The notes under the pieces were generated by a model that was not told where the DNA came from, did not search any database, and was given only the letters and a program-made list of their open reading frames with translations. Both the position numbers and the translations under genes were made by a program. A DNA stretch of 64,000 nt from Cordia subcordata. Lineage: Eukaryota > Streptophyta > Magnoliopsida > Boraginales > Cordiaceae. This document shows positions 36,035 through 46,925 of the stretch, piece after piece (position 1 is the stretch's first letter; every line of letters begins with the position of its first letter). The stretch is taken from assembly GCA_028554755.1 (NCBI GenBank), contig JAPTOF010000010.1:5430001-5494000 (forward strand), in the 5' to 3' direction.

Positions 36035-36596
36035 TGTCACGCCCTTAGTTTAACCTAAGCGCTGTGTGCGACACTTAGACACTTTTCTACAATAAAAGTG
36101 GCTAAGTCAGCCTGAAAACTACGAACAAAAGGCTTAGCAAAGCAAATAATAAAGCAGCGGAAGTAAAGAGTTGAGAGAATAAGACTTTTGTATTACTCTC
36201 AAGCTTTTCTCTGTGTCTTACAAATGAAAATGCTAGGCTATTTATACATGCTTCCCATCTAATGAATGGCTAAGATGATTTCAATCTAATGGCTACTATG
36301 AAATTCTAGATTATTCTACCCTAATCATGGATATTTACAATCAATCACAAATAATAATCCCTTAATCAAAGGGGATTGATGTAATCCCTATCTAGTTTAT
36401 CTTCTAGATCCTTCCTGGGGAGAAGTGCCATGCGTGCATCCAAACAAGCCTTGTCATCCTTGCCACATGGTTGCTCGCATGGCGCCTGCATCATCGGGGT
36501 TGCGCTAGTACGGGAAAGTGCCCCGTATGCCTCCGTGCAAGCCTCGGTCTTGCCATCTTACTGCCCCTGTGGCGTCTCCATCGGTAGGGCGTGACA
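36035..36596 (-). repeat. 3' LTR of the gypsy element
   Basis: 562 bp, TG...CA bounded. The stop codon of the internal ORF (36558) lies inside it. Confidence 0.95.
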
Positions 36597-38957
36597 TACT
36601 CCCTCACCTAATTTCGCGAACGTCCGCGTTGCGATCTCCTCATGATACTTCACAATCTCCTTCATAAAGTTTCCAAGGGAGTCTGTTGGTTCCCAACTTG
36701 CCTCACTTGCTAGCAAGCCCTTCCAATGCACCAAGTATTCATGCCGCGGTGGAAGTCCCCTTATGCAATCGGCTTCGATGAAATTGACTTCCTTATCACG
36801 AGGGTCTAACATTTTAGTTGCTAGCCTCTTTGTGGTTGTGTCTTTCTTTCCTTTTACTCTGCTGGTCATTTTGCTAGCTGATTCATCAAGGAAGATCCTT
36901 GATGAACTGCGTTGCTCCGTCTGAGGGTAACTAGCTTTACACTTGGTCTTTGACTCCCTGGTGCGAGCAGCAAGGATCCGTTGACTTGTTGCTACTTCAA
37001 TCGGCTTCTTGTCCATTGCTCGGCTCCCGTGGAGATTGAGGGAGAGTTGGGTCTCATCAGGTATGGTTGCCCCCCTCTTTGGTTTGCCACCATGGGTTGC
37101 ATCATATGAAGGGTCCACCTTTTCCATAGGTAGTGCCTTCCTTTGTAACAAGGGTGATGTGGGCTCTTCCACCTTCCCACGGCCTTTGGCGACCTCCTTT
37201 GGTGTCTTATCTACCACCTGTTCACCCTTATCCACTCTTTTCATGGCTCTTGAGTAAACCCCCTCATTTTGTCGAACTCCCTTGTCCACCTGGAGGGTCG
37301 AAAGTTGTCTCTTTTCAAGTCTCGCTTGGATCTTCGCCGGGATCATGCAAGGGGTGTTCTCTTCCATGATCATTATATGTTCAAGGTGGGGTGTAGGGAT
37401 GGCCTTTGCTTGTCTAAAGAACTCCATACCAAGGACAAGCTCAAAGTCATCCATGGGTACCACCGTAAAATTTAATTTCCCTTGCCAAGTACCAATGGTT
37501 AGAGAAACATCTTTCACCGCCCTTGTCAATGGTCGTGGGGCGGAATTGACAGTCTTGAGGGACCCTTGAGACTTGTTAAAAGTAAGTCCCAATCTCTTGG
37601 CTTCGTCTTCTGCCATGAAATTATGAGAAGCTCCAGTGTCCAACATGGCCCTAGAGAGCTTCCCTTGAATCAATGCCTCCACATACATCAAGCCACCCCT
37701 TGGTGTAGCCCTTGGTGTTATCTTGGCATTCAAAGCATTTAGCAACTGAAGAAAACCCATTTGTGCTTCGCCGATCTTCTCACGTTCCTCAATCAACATG
37801 TTGAGTGTTTGTCTTCTTGGACACTCTCTCCATGGATGGGAACCGAGACAAAAGTAGCACTTGATGGATCTCTTATCTCTCTTCTCGTCCTTATTGAAAG
37901 GTTGTCTCCCATGTCTATCCTTGTCTTGCCCTTCGGGACTCTCGTCCTCCCCACCATTTTCCATCAAATCTCCCGGGGGTTCAGCGGGGTTGTTCTTTTC
38001 CTTTACCTCTATCAAGGACTCGGCCATGGCAACTACTTGAGCGAAGGTTTTGGGCTTTCTCATTCGTACTTCTTGTTGTGCCCATGGCTGTAAACCCTTG
38101 ATAAAGTCATACATATGATCATAATCGGGCTTATTACGTACCTGAAGTTTAAGGGAGATGTATTCTTGAACATATTGATGTATGGTCCCTATATGCTTCA
38201 GGACTCTAAGCTTGTCACGAGTTTCCCATTCGGCCTCTTCCGGATAGAATTGGGCATAAACATCTTCCTTGAAAGCAGTCCAAGTTGGAAGCCCCCTCTT
38301 GGCCTCTTGGAACTCTTGATGCTTCATACGCCACCATAGAGCTGCATCTTCTGAGAAGTAGAGTGTTGCTGTTTTCACACGGCTAGCATCCTCCTCGAGC
38401 CCAACCGCATCAAAGTATTGTTCAATCTGCCAAAAGAAGTTTTCCACTTCCTTGGCCTCGCGCTTCCCGTTGTAGGGACTAGGCCTTGGCACGTCCACCT
38501 TTGGTGCTACATGGTAGGTTGACGCGCCGCGGGCTATTGCCTCTCTACACATAGCCTAATCTTTCTTCATCTCCTAAAAAATCTTGTCTTGTTCAGCCAT
38601 CCTGCGATCTTGCTCGGTAATCTTAAACTGTAACCAATCAGCAATGGTTTCTTTATCAATTAGTGCATTCTTAGCCGCCTCTTCTGCCGTTTATACTCGA
38701 GCTTGAAGGTTTTTGAGTTCCTGACAGAGGTCCCCCAAACTTGGCGCCTCCTCATCGTCGAACCCAAGCTATTGAAGTTTCTGCATGAAATCAGCAACAA
38801 CATCTTCTGCCTTTGTCTAACGTACCTCGAAAGCAGTTTGCACATCACGAGACGTTCCCCTCTTATTGCCTTTGGCTACTGCAGGAGGAGGTAGGACTTC
38901 TCTTCCCCTCTCATCATTACCAACATCAACGCTCTTCTCAATACCTGAAGAAGACAT
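36558..38957 (-). pseudogene. Gag-protease-chromodomain polyprotein of the gypsy element
   Basis: From ATG 38957 the frame runs 800 codons to 36558 with five in-frame stops confined to the first 135 codons (38817, 38769, 38691, 38574, 38556). The remaining 664 codons, from Met 38552, are open. In that part, retrotransposon Gag spans about 25-165 (PSPYNGKREAKEVENFF, ALWW). A CCHC knuckle, CYFCLGSHPWRECP, sits at about 232-245. The aspartic protease begins LDTGASHNFM at about 305 and has its second motif, LVLGMEF, at about 370. A basic linker follows, and a chromodomain (EYLVHWKGLLASEASWEP) lies at about 600-640. RT, RNase H and integrase are absent, yet the frame passes uninterrupted from protease to chromodomain. 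All five stops are TAG or TAA, as expected from CAG/CAA by C-to-T change. Confidence 0.85.
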
Positions 38958-39000
38958 CCTTCAAAGGAGCAAAATTACAAACACCTTGCGTGTAACCTTG

Positions 39001-39015
39001 GCTCTGGTAACCACT
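39001..39015 (-). other. Primer-binding site of the gypsy element
   Basis: The minus strand reads AGTGGTTACCAGAGC directly after the 5' LTR end, a Met-tRNA-like primer site with small differences from the common TGGTATCAGAGC. Confidence 0.65.
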
Positions 39016-39577
39016 TGTCACTCCCTTAGCCTAACCTAAGCGCTGCGTGCGGCACTTAGACACTTTTCTACAGCAAAAGTGGCTAAGTCAGCCTGAAAAT
39101 CACGAACAAAAGGCTTAGCAAAGAAAATAATAAAGCAGCGGAAGTAAAGAGTTGAGAGAATAAGACTTTTGTATTACTCTCAAGCTTTTCTCTGTGTCTT
39201 ACGAATGAAAATGCTAGGCTATTTATACATGCTTCCCATCTAATGAATGACTAAGATGATTTCAATCTAATGACTACTATGAGATTTTAGATTATTCTAT
39301 CCTAATCATGGATATTTACAATCAATCACAAATAATAATTCCTTAATCAAAGGGGATTGATGTTATCCCTATCTAGTTTATCTTCTAGATCCTTCTTGGA
39401 GAGAAGTGCCATGCGTGCATCCAAACAAGCCTTATCATCCTTGCCACATGGTTGCTCGCATGGCGCCTGCATCATCGGGGTTGCGCTAGCACGGGAAAGT
39501 GCCCCGTATGCCTCTGTGCAAGCCTCGGTCTTGCCATCTTGCTGCCCCTATGGTGTCTCCATCGGCAGGGCGTGACA
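39016..39577 (-). repeat. 5' LTR of the gypsy element
   Basis: 562 bp, same length as the 3' LTR and about 95% identical by eye count, with no indels between them. Confidence 0.95.
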
Positions 39578-39601
39578 TTTTGCTATACTTGTGTTTGACA
39601 T

Positions 39602-39668
39602 CTGGTGATCACTCAGCTAAGGAGGGAAAAGGAAATTTGCCTAAATAACAGATATATATGTGTGTGTG

Positions 39669-39699
<31 letters not shown>

Positions 39700-40735
39700 A
39701 TTTATTGTTTTTTCTTTTTCAAAGAGGAAACACAAAATAAATTTTAATGATTTAACAGCAGAAACCTTAGGATGGATACTTGTTAAAAATTAAAATGATG
39801 GATGAAAATTTAGACTAGTTTTAAACATAAAATTAGTCATTTCATATCTCGTGCTTTGTACGGGTTTATTTAAGTTTTTTGTATGTTTTTTAGTTTTTTA
39901 AATATTTATAGATGTGATTTTTCGGGTGTTTTTAGGTCTTTTATGTGGTTTTTATTATTTCTAAATATCTATAAAAATTAATTCTTGCGCTTTTTTAGTT
40001 TTTTTTTTGAAATATCCCAAGAATATGATACCATTACATTCAAAAATTAGTTATAACGATTAATATTCACTTGAATAATTCAATGACATGCCTCAACCAT
40101 TTTGATTTGTAGTGATTATATAAATTTATTAATATTAAAGACTATTTAATAGAAATAAATCAAAAAAATTAATTGAAAGATTATATGGCATTTTCTAAAG
40201 CCTCTTAAATTTTGATGAAATATAATTTTATTGCTACTACTAAATATATAGAAGAATTACTAAATATCATTTCATTTTTATAGTAATTTTTGTACCATTA
40301 TTCTTATTTGAATATTTAAAAATAATAGGAACTAACTTAAGGAAAAAAACTAGCACTTATAACATAATTTTCTCATTTGTTAATGTACTATATCTCTAAA
40401 ACCTATATCTTATAATACTCCTTCACCATCATACTCTTCCGTGTTCTTTTACTTTTGTTCACAATATTAATACTATTTGTTCACAATATTAATATTGTAT
40501 AGAGTTGTGAACAATTTAAGTGATGTGTTTGTTCATAATTTTATACTATTTGATCATAAATTTTATAGTGTTTGTTCATTAAAGGTACACAATACTTAAG
40601 GTATATGGTATAATTTCTCGCATCTTAACACCTCCCCCTCCCCCCCCAAAAAAAAAAAAAAACCTAAGAGAGAGAAAGAAGTAGAAGACTTTCAATCTTT
40701 AACCATTGTCCTAGCCCTAAATGTATGTGTGTATA
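39602..40735. other. AT-rich DNA between the split exon and a Helitron
   Basis: Possible intron of the broken copy 2 gene. Contains a (TA/TG)n stretch at about 39650-39700, a weak Helitron-like 3' end on the minus strand at 39833 (CCGTAC/GCACG hairpin, then CTAA|T), and a C10/A14 tract near 40634-40661. No coding signal. Confidence 0.4.
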
Positions 40736-41296
40736 TCTATACTATATTATATAGAAGAACCCTTTGCAATATAGCAATGACAATTATCACATAAATAGCA
40801 TTCTTAGCATCTTTTTGTTACGTGCCACTCTTATATTACGTTTAATTGTAAAAATCGTGTTTTATTTTAATGAGATTTATATTAATTTTCTAATTTATTT
40901 TAATATTTACATATTATATTCCAAAATTATGACATGCAATCTGGTTGGTTGCATATATCTATGGTAATTCTCCAATTTGGTTATTATCAAATCATGACCT
41001 ATTTTAATTGATATATTTTATCTTATTTTAATCTTCTTCTCATATTTCTATACTGCTTTCTCTTCGTAATTTTAATATAAATCATTTTACCAAATGCTTT
41101 AATTATTCTTATTTTGTTTTGTAATTTAACTCAAATACACATAATTTAATTATTTGAATATATCTTTTTGTAATTATTTAGAAATAATAATGATACTTAT
41201 TTCAACATAATGCCACTTATCTTAATTTTTTGAAAAAATGTTATGCATGTAAAATAACATTTTACTTCCCCGTGCATCGCACGGATGATTGATTAG
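40736..41296 (+). mobile_element. Non-autonomous Helitron, 561 bp
   Basis: The 5' end is TCTATACTATATTATATAG, preceded by A. The 3' end has the hairpin CCGTGC-ATC-GCACGG at 41270-41284, then 12 bases and TTAG, followed by T. Insertion between A and T, a 5' TC and a GC-rich hairpin 10-12 bases before a CTRR-like end are the Helitron hallmarks. The final TTAG deviates by one base from CTAG. There is no coding capacity. A relative lies at 60544-61216. Confidence 0.75.
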
Positions 41297-42304
41297 TATA
41301 TATATAAACACGCATACACGTATCATATGAAAAGAGATAAATAATTGGGATTTGGGGGTAAGGCCATATGGCTTGTCCATTGCTTTATTTTCCTATTAAT
41401 GCTAAATGTAATCATAATTCCCCCAACTTATTAAAATTGATCGCTAAATATTGTTAATTTGAGAACTCGTAGGATATAACGTTAAAAAAAATGGTGATCC
41501 AAATGCCCTATATATGACACAAAAACTATTTGAGAATATATGTTAATATTTCTTTGATTTGGAAGTTCTAGTGTTGTCATAGATACAAAGTAAAGTTACA
41601 AGCAACCGCAGAGAAAGAAATTGGCATGCCTTATTGGGAGTAGAAAAAAGAAAGTTAGGGAGTGATCTAAATTAGCCAAATTTCCTTATAAGAAAAAAAT
41701 AAAATATACATGTTTGACAACTTGTGTTTATAAATAGGTAAAATTGACTCAAAAGCAAAAAAATAAAAACAAAAGAATAAGCAGCACCCCCTAACTTTAA
41801 GAATAAGCACCACCCCCTAACTTTTGTTTTAACTATTTATAACTAATGAAAGTTGACCAAATAAAAAAAAATTTATATTCCTAAAAAGACTGCAACATTA
41901 TCAATGAAAGGTCTTTTTTAGTCATTCTAACAAATACTACTACTTATAATAGCACATATTTGGTAAACATATCAATAATTTGTGAGCATATTTTATTCAA
42001 ATACTTTTTTACTTATTTGGCATTTCCTTATAAGCATTAATTGCCTATAAGTAATGTAGCAAAAGCAAAGTCAAACGGACTCTAAGAGTGACCGATGGAC
42101 AATAGATAGAATTCAATGTATTGAATTGACTAAAATAAGGTATTAACCCACAAAATTCTTTATAATATAGGGAAATATGAACTAGATTTAAAACCTTAGT
42201 AAAACACAAGTGTAAAATGTCTTTTACCCTAGATAGAATGTTCTCAGTGTCAAATTAGTTCCAAGAAAATAACTTGAAGAAAATAACTTGGCAATGATCA
42301 TTAC
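41297..42304. other. AT-rich DNA, possible intron of copy 2
   Basis: No gene. At 42060-42095 the phrase AAAGTCAAACGGACTCTAAG resembles the right terminus of the MITE at 59651-60090, so a decayed MITE may be present. Confidence 0.4.
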
Positions 42305-42790
42305 CTGATTCGGGTTGTCCAATTTTGCTCATATAACTGAATTTCTCATGTTGAAGACCATGGTGCAGCAGTCCAAGAATTGGCTGCGACCATTATGGAG
42401 GTGACCATATCTCCCAATCCCATAACAATCAAGACACAGATTGAAAGTGTCACCAGGGCTTTCATAGCAGGCAACACAAGTGAAGAACACTTTTGCTCCG
42501 AACTTTTTGCAATTATCACAAAATGGCCTTCCACTTCTGATCATGTAGTAAAGTGTCACCACCTCCCAGAAGTCCAGGGTGCCATTTCCGTCGGCATCAA
42601 GCTCGTCGAACATATAACGACTTGTCATAGTTAAACGTCCTTCCCGTCGCAAGAACAGCAGGAACTCTTTGTAGTCTATTTTGCCATCCCCATCGAAATC
42701 CAGTGCCTTGAAGAACTCGTGTGCCAGGGCCTGAAGTTCGTCAGAGGCTGCTTGGTAATGGGCTTCGGCAATCTTTCTTAACGTTTCCAT
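42305..42790 (-). pseudogene. EF-hand/ZZ protein copy 2, exon 1 with premature stop
   Basis: ATG 42790 opens a frame closely related to copy 1. EF-hand loops are DFDGDGKIDYKE (31-42) and DADGNGTLDFWE (65-76). All ZZ ligands are kept: Cys91/94, Cys105/108, Cys119/122, His130/132. A TGA at 42331-42329 ends translation at 153 residues, eight codons before a GTAATG donor at 42304 that aligns with the donor of copy 1 and is still in phase 0. Without exon 2 the product would be an EF-hand/ZZ core lacking its tail. It could be expressed in that form. The likely exon 2 is the one split by the gypsy element. A MITE sits 23 bp upstream of the ATG, displacing the conserved leader (TTGCAAAGCAC motif now near 43050). 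Confidence 0.7.
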
Positions 42791-42813
42791 CTCACACGAT
42801 TTGATACAAATAA

Positions 42814-43025
42814 GGGCTCCTTTGAGTTAGCTTTTTGGAAAGTACTTTTTTCTATAACTTAAACAAAAAAAAAAAAGTTTTTGACTTTTAAAAAGTTGAA
42901 TTCAAATTCCTTTTAAGAATTTTAACTTTTTTTTAAGTCAAATTAAATATTTGTTATGGAAAAGATGTGTTTTTCTCACAAAAAAAAAGAATCTTTTTTA
43001 TGCAAAAAATCAATCTAAACAGACC
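42814..43025. mobile_element. Tourist-like MITE, 212 bp, in the leader of copy 2; TSD TAA
   Basis: Ends GGGCTCCTTTGAGTTAGC and (inverted) GGTCTGTTTAGATTGATT, flanked by TAA at 42811-42813 and 43026-43028. The sequence beyond it (GAGCTTGCAAAGCAC) matches the region 50-60 bp upstream of the ATG of copy 1, so the MITE separated the start codon from its original leader and promoter. Confidence 0.8.
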
Positions 43026-43218
43026 TAATTAATATGTAAAGTTTGAGCTTGCAAAGCACTGGCTCGACATTGCTGATATACATTGGCGTGCTGGCTGGAG
43101 TTCGTACTCTCTCAAAGAAATAAAAGACAAAAGGTAAAGAAGAGGTCTCCTAACAAGTCAATGGGAAAAAAAAATAGGTGATGTACGAAATAATAGTGGA
43201 AAAAACATTTTAAGGTTG

Positions 43219-43620
43219 TGTTGATTAGTGTCAAGAGTATTAATTTCTTGCACCGTAACACAAAAACGTATTAAGTAGCCATTGAAGGTATGGTTCTATA
43301 TATTCCTCATTCATGTAGTACATTATTGAGGCAAGCTTTTATATTTAGGGGCTTATTAGTTGATGGGCAGTCTCTTTCAACTGAGTTTTTCTTGTTATTA
43401 AAATTAAAAAAAGAGTGATAGAAGATATTGATTTGATTTATACAATTTTGATTATTTTGTGAATATTGCCTTTCTTGTATAAAATATATTTGATTGATAA
43501 AATCAATCAATCACAAATTATAAACATCATTAGAGATCAAGTATTAATCTTTATACTCCTATTTAAAGAGCAACTCTTGTACAAAACATATACACAAGTA
43601 ATACAAAACTTTTCATGTCA
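43219..43620 (+). repeat. 5' LTR of a copia element
   Basis: The right edge is firm: ...TTTTCATGTCA at 43620 is followed at once by the primer-binding site TGGTATCACCGATC. The left edge at TGTTGATTAGTG (43219) is a guess based on the expected TGTTG start. No matching 3' LTR was found in the window. Confidence 0.5.
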
Positions 43621-43707
43621 TGGTATCACCGATCTACAACTAACATCTAGTCATCGGCCTACTACAACCTTCGCCAATACTTTTATCTTCTGACAACACC
43701 TTCGTCC

Positions 43708-45302
43708 ATGGCCACTTTAAGCACCTCTCGTACCTTTGCTACTACCAGCACATCAGCCTCCAACACCCCTTCATCACCACTACCTCCTGCAAGTACAAAC
43801 ATTGTCCAAACGCCCACGCCATCTCCTCCTCTTACACTGCCCTCATATAATATCAAAGTTTTTGTCACTGTTACGCTTGATAACACCAACTTTCTCACTT
43901 GGCGATCTCATATTACCACCTTTTTTGAGTTTAACAACTTTACTGGTTACTTGGATGGTACAATCCCATCCCCATCGAACACTGATATTGTCGGACAAAT
44001 TGCGACTTGGTAGCAGCGTGATCGATTTGTTATGTCATGCACTACTGCTACGCTATTTGAAAGCTTGGTCTATCAAGCCATTGGCTTTCCTACTGCTCAA
44101 GATTTATGGCAATTCTTGGAGGAACTCTTCATGCAACAATCCCTTGCAAGAAAATCTTTACTCTGTGCTCAACTTCGAAATCTCAAAAAAGGTGATCTTT
44201 CAATCTCAAACTACCTTCAGCAGATTGTTACATTGTCCTCTTCACTCTCTCCTATGGGTGATAATTTAAGTGGTCTGGACTTAGTGCTTACTACGCTTGA
44301 TAGGCTTTCGATGAAGTATCACCCCTTTATTACAGCTATTGGAAACATCACCCCCATGCCATCTTTTTCTCAGCTTTGTGCCAAGCTCTTTACATATGAG
44401 CAGCGCCCGTCCATCCATGGTGGTCCCAACAATGCAGACTCTCATCCCATTTTCTCTCTCACTGCCCAAATGTCTAATACTTCTCTCTCATCCACAGCAC
44501 TTCTTGCCAACTCCAAAAGCAATGCCCAACTGTCTCATCCCTCGAGCAATACTCGTGGACCTAGTTCTAATACTGCTCCACAAAAATCAAATGTCAAATA
44601 TGCTCAAAATTTGAGCATAGTGCTGCTCGTTATCGATATCATACCTCTCGAAACAATGGCACACAACCATTATCTCAATTCCAAATTGCTGCTTATCATG
44701 CTCAACAAACATTCTCTCCTCCTGTCGCTGCTCTTGATCAATGGATTCCAGACTCGGGTTCCTCCTCTCACATGACCCCTGATGCTGCTATACTTCAAAC
44801 CTCTACTCTATATGATGGTACATACAAGGTTATGGTAGGCGATGGAAAAGAGCTTCCCATTGCCAATACAGGTTCTTGTCTTTTTTCCCAAAACTCTCGT
44901 TCATTCTCGTCAAATAATGTCCTTCATGTGCCTCATATTTGCAAAAACTTACAATCTGTATCTCAATTTACTAGCGATAACCTTGTTTCTATGGAATTTA
45001 CACCTACTCATTGTGTTGTCAAAGATTTACACACGGGGAAACCTCTCCTTACGGGTCGCACTAAGTCTAATCTTTATGTGCTTTCTCTGCCCTCACTCGT
45101 TCCAGCATCCTCCCATTATGGTCTACATGCTTCCAAGACTTCTGCTGCTGTGTGGCATGAACGTCTAGGCCATCCCTCATCAGCCATACTATCTTTACTT
45201 GCACCTAGTTTAAATATGTATGTTTCTCAACTTAGTCAAAATAAACAGATCCATGCGTCCTGTATGATGGGCAAATCTCACAGAAAGCCTTTAACTCTCT
45301 AG
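43708..45302 (+). pseudogene. Truncated copia Gag-protease-pre-integrase polyprotein
   Basis: Starts MATLSTSRTFATTS after the primer-binding site at 43621. A UBN2-type copia Gag follows (LDNTNFLTWRSHITTFFEFN, a TAG at 44011-44013 after IATW, then AQDLWQFLEELFMQQSLARK and LNLK-like downstream). The zinc-knuckle region near 44590-44700 is frameshifted. The protease is recognisable from WIPDSGSSSHMTPD with GDGKELPIANTG. The last part is the GAG-pre-integrase domain (VWHERLGHPSSAIL, ASCMMGKSHRKPL). The frame ends at a TAG in 45300-45302, before any integrase core, and RT and the 3' LTR are missing. It lies between copy 2 and copy 3 of the EF-hand/ZZ family and is inactive. Confidence 0.85.
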
Positions 45303-45765
45303 TCTCATCTAAAATAATATACTCATATGCAATATTTATTCCAAATAATGTGTGAGGGAATGGGTTGAATATAATAGGTATAGACCTATTTAAATAGCTT
45401 AAATTTTTTAGATAAAATTATTATTTATGATGCATTTATTTTCATGTATATATATATATATATATTTGTGATTATACTATTAGTTATGAACTTATAGAAG
45501 TATCTTTCAATAAGTTTTCTTATTTTTACTTATAAGAAATGAAGTGGATTTCTGGTACTTATACCTTATTGCCATAAATTAAAAGAAAATTAATAAAATT
45601 TTCTTTTCATTATACCCTTATTAAATATATGAAAAATTATTAAAATTCTATCATAAAAATTAATTAGTTAATATAAATAGTGTCCTAGGACTTTATAAGA
45701 TGGTCTAAATTTTATTATTTTTTCATGTGAGAGTAATGTATATACCCACAAAATAATTTGTCCGA
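45303..45765. other. AT-rich DNA between copia remnant and EF-hand/ZZ copy 3
   Basis: No EF-hand exon is seen here, although one would be expected upstream of the ZZ fragment at 45766. Confidence 0.45.
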
Positions 45766-46702
45766 GCTCTTTTGCACTGGTTGCTCGGTTGAATTGGATG
45801 GTACATATTTTTCCTGTTATGTATGTCATGAGAAAGACGGCAACACGTATGATGTTTGCATTGATTGCCACCGTAAAGGGAAGTCTGACTATCACATCCA
45901 TAAGTCCAACTTCTATGATAACAATTATTTGCTACAACGTTACAGAAATGCTGTTTACAAAAAGCGGTTGATGAATGATCCGAAAGCTGCAAAAAAAAAA
46001 ATGAGTTCATGAATGGTATCCTATTCTCTAAGTTGGGTAAAATGCATGTTAACGTTTATAGTTTGTTTAATTATCTGATTATTGTTTTGTATTTCAAAAC
46101 ATACCACAACACTAGCTTGTGTTTTTCAAAAGCTGACACACAATCATTCTTTTAATTTGTATTATTATCTTAGCGCGGTTAGGTCAAGTATTAAAAAGCC
46201 AAGCTTAATTAAACAACTTACAATGATATTCTTGTAAAAAATGTATTACAATTATAAGTTTTAATACCCATAAACATATGTAAAAAGGTGAGATATAATT
46301 AATGCACACATAAGATAGGGAATTATATAGCACCTTTTTATCAAGTACGGATATAATCAGCTAATTAAACAACATGAAAAGGCAACGTGCTACTTTACCC
46401 CTCTTTGTATCTTTCTTTGAGCATGCATGTATATATGGAAATTAATATGTTCTTTCCAATCATGAACTGATGGTCAGCATCTAGAGACGGCTCTGAGAGT
46501 AACAAGGACAGTTGAAGGTGTTGCTCGTTCAGCTGAAATGGCTGCTAGGACTAATCAAGATGTTCAAGAAGAAGCGATTGCCGCCGGCGCCGACGTTGGA
46601 AATCATGGTTCAACTCTTGCTGATGCTGCAGATCATGGTTTGAATTTTCTTGACGTTGCAAGTACTGTGATTGACTTGGCTACTGCATGTTCTATCATGT
46701 AG
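45766..46702 (+). pseudogene. EF-hand/ZZ family copy 3: ZZ finger and CSIM exon, EF-hands lost
   Basis: The ZZ part (45766-46012) is complete: FCTGC, SCYVC, VCIDC and HIHK supply all ligands, followed by the family motif YLLQRYRN. The EF-hand part and start codon are missing, and the sequence upstream is unrelated. The splice donor that reads ACT|GTGAGT in the sister copy at 56771 is here AAATGAGT, so GT is lost and the frame runs to a TGA at 46010-46012. Exon 2 (46478-46702, acceptor GGTCAG) is open for 74 codons, with RTVEGVARSAEMAARTNQDV, and ends ATACSIM-like as ATACSIM-stop. The intron holds a foldback MITE. Probably inactive. Confidence 0.7.
46035..46400. mobile_element. Foldback MITE in intron of copy 3
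   Basis: The left end GGGTAAAATGCATGTTAACG and right end (inverted GGGTAAAGTAGCACGTTGCC) with inverted AATTATCTGATTAT-type subterminal motifs match the element at 20010-20496. A 9-bp flank (CTCTAAGTT / CTCTTTGTA) is only 6/9 identical. The same element, at the same place, is in the sister copy (56805-57171), so it predates the duplication. Confidence 0.6.
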
Positions 46703-46889
46703 TCTCTCAAAATTGTCAGCTGGAAGAAGACCTCCTTCCAAACACTTATGGATCTACCCAAGCTTCTTAATTAATATAGTGTGCTTCTTTTTGATGTCAT
46801 ATTCCAATATGTTTGTAGTTGCTAAAACATTCACTATTTGGTTTATATCATATTTCAAAGCTACATGTGGATTTGAAGACTCTTAATAA

Positions 46890-46925
<36 letters not shown>

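Larger units (their letters stand above)
36035..39577 (-). mobile_element. Non-autonomous Ty3/gypsy chromovirus-like element (Gag-PR-chromodomain, no RT/IN)
   Basis: A 3543-bp LTR element in minus orientation. LTRs are 36035-36596 and 39016-39577, both exactly 562 bp, beginning TGTCAC and ending GTGACA. By eye they differ at about 27 sites, 24 of them transitions. The flanking duplication is TTTT. A primer-binding site (TGGTTACCAGAGCC) adjoins the 5' LTR, and a purine-rich tract (GGTGAGGGAGTA) adjoins the 3' LTR. The 2.4-kb interior encodes only Gag, aspartic protease and a chromodomain. It resembles TR-GAG-type elements, which must borrow RT and integrase from autonomous relatives. It has inserted into the second exon of an EF-hand/ZZ paralogue. 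Confidence 0.9.
35914..39601 (-). pseudogene. Second exon of an EF-hand/ZZ paralogue, split by a gypsy insertion
   Basis: On the minus strand a CACCAG acceptor is followed at 39601-39578 by QMSNTSIAK. After the 3543-bp retrotransposon (36035-39577) the same frame continues at 36034-35914 as VQPFSAESSTTGHAQAPPP, then SSNAIDPA and a TAA stop. This aligns with exon 2 of copy 1 (QMSNANVA ... AQAPLPGSSSSNAI). Removing the element and one copy of the TTTT duplication keeps the frame. The nearest matching first exon is copy 2 at 42305-42790, same strand, 2.7 kb upstream. That these two belonged to one gene is inference. Confidence 0.65.

Noticed and set aside
37009..38339. Several open frames on the plus strand opposite the gypsy polyprotein
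   Set aside because: They are antisense shadows of the Gag-protease frame.
39833..39870. Helitron-like 3' end on the minus strand (hairpin then CTAA|T)
   Set aside because: The stem has a mismatch and no 5' end could be located, so it is only mentioned in the flanking entry.
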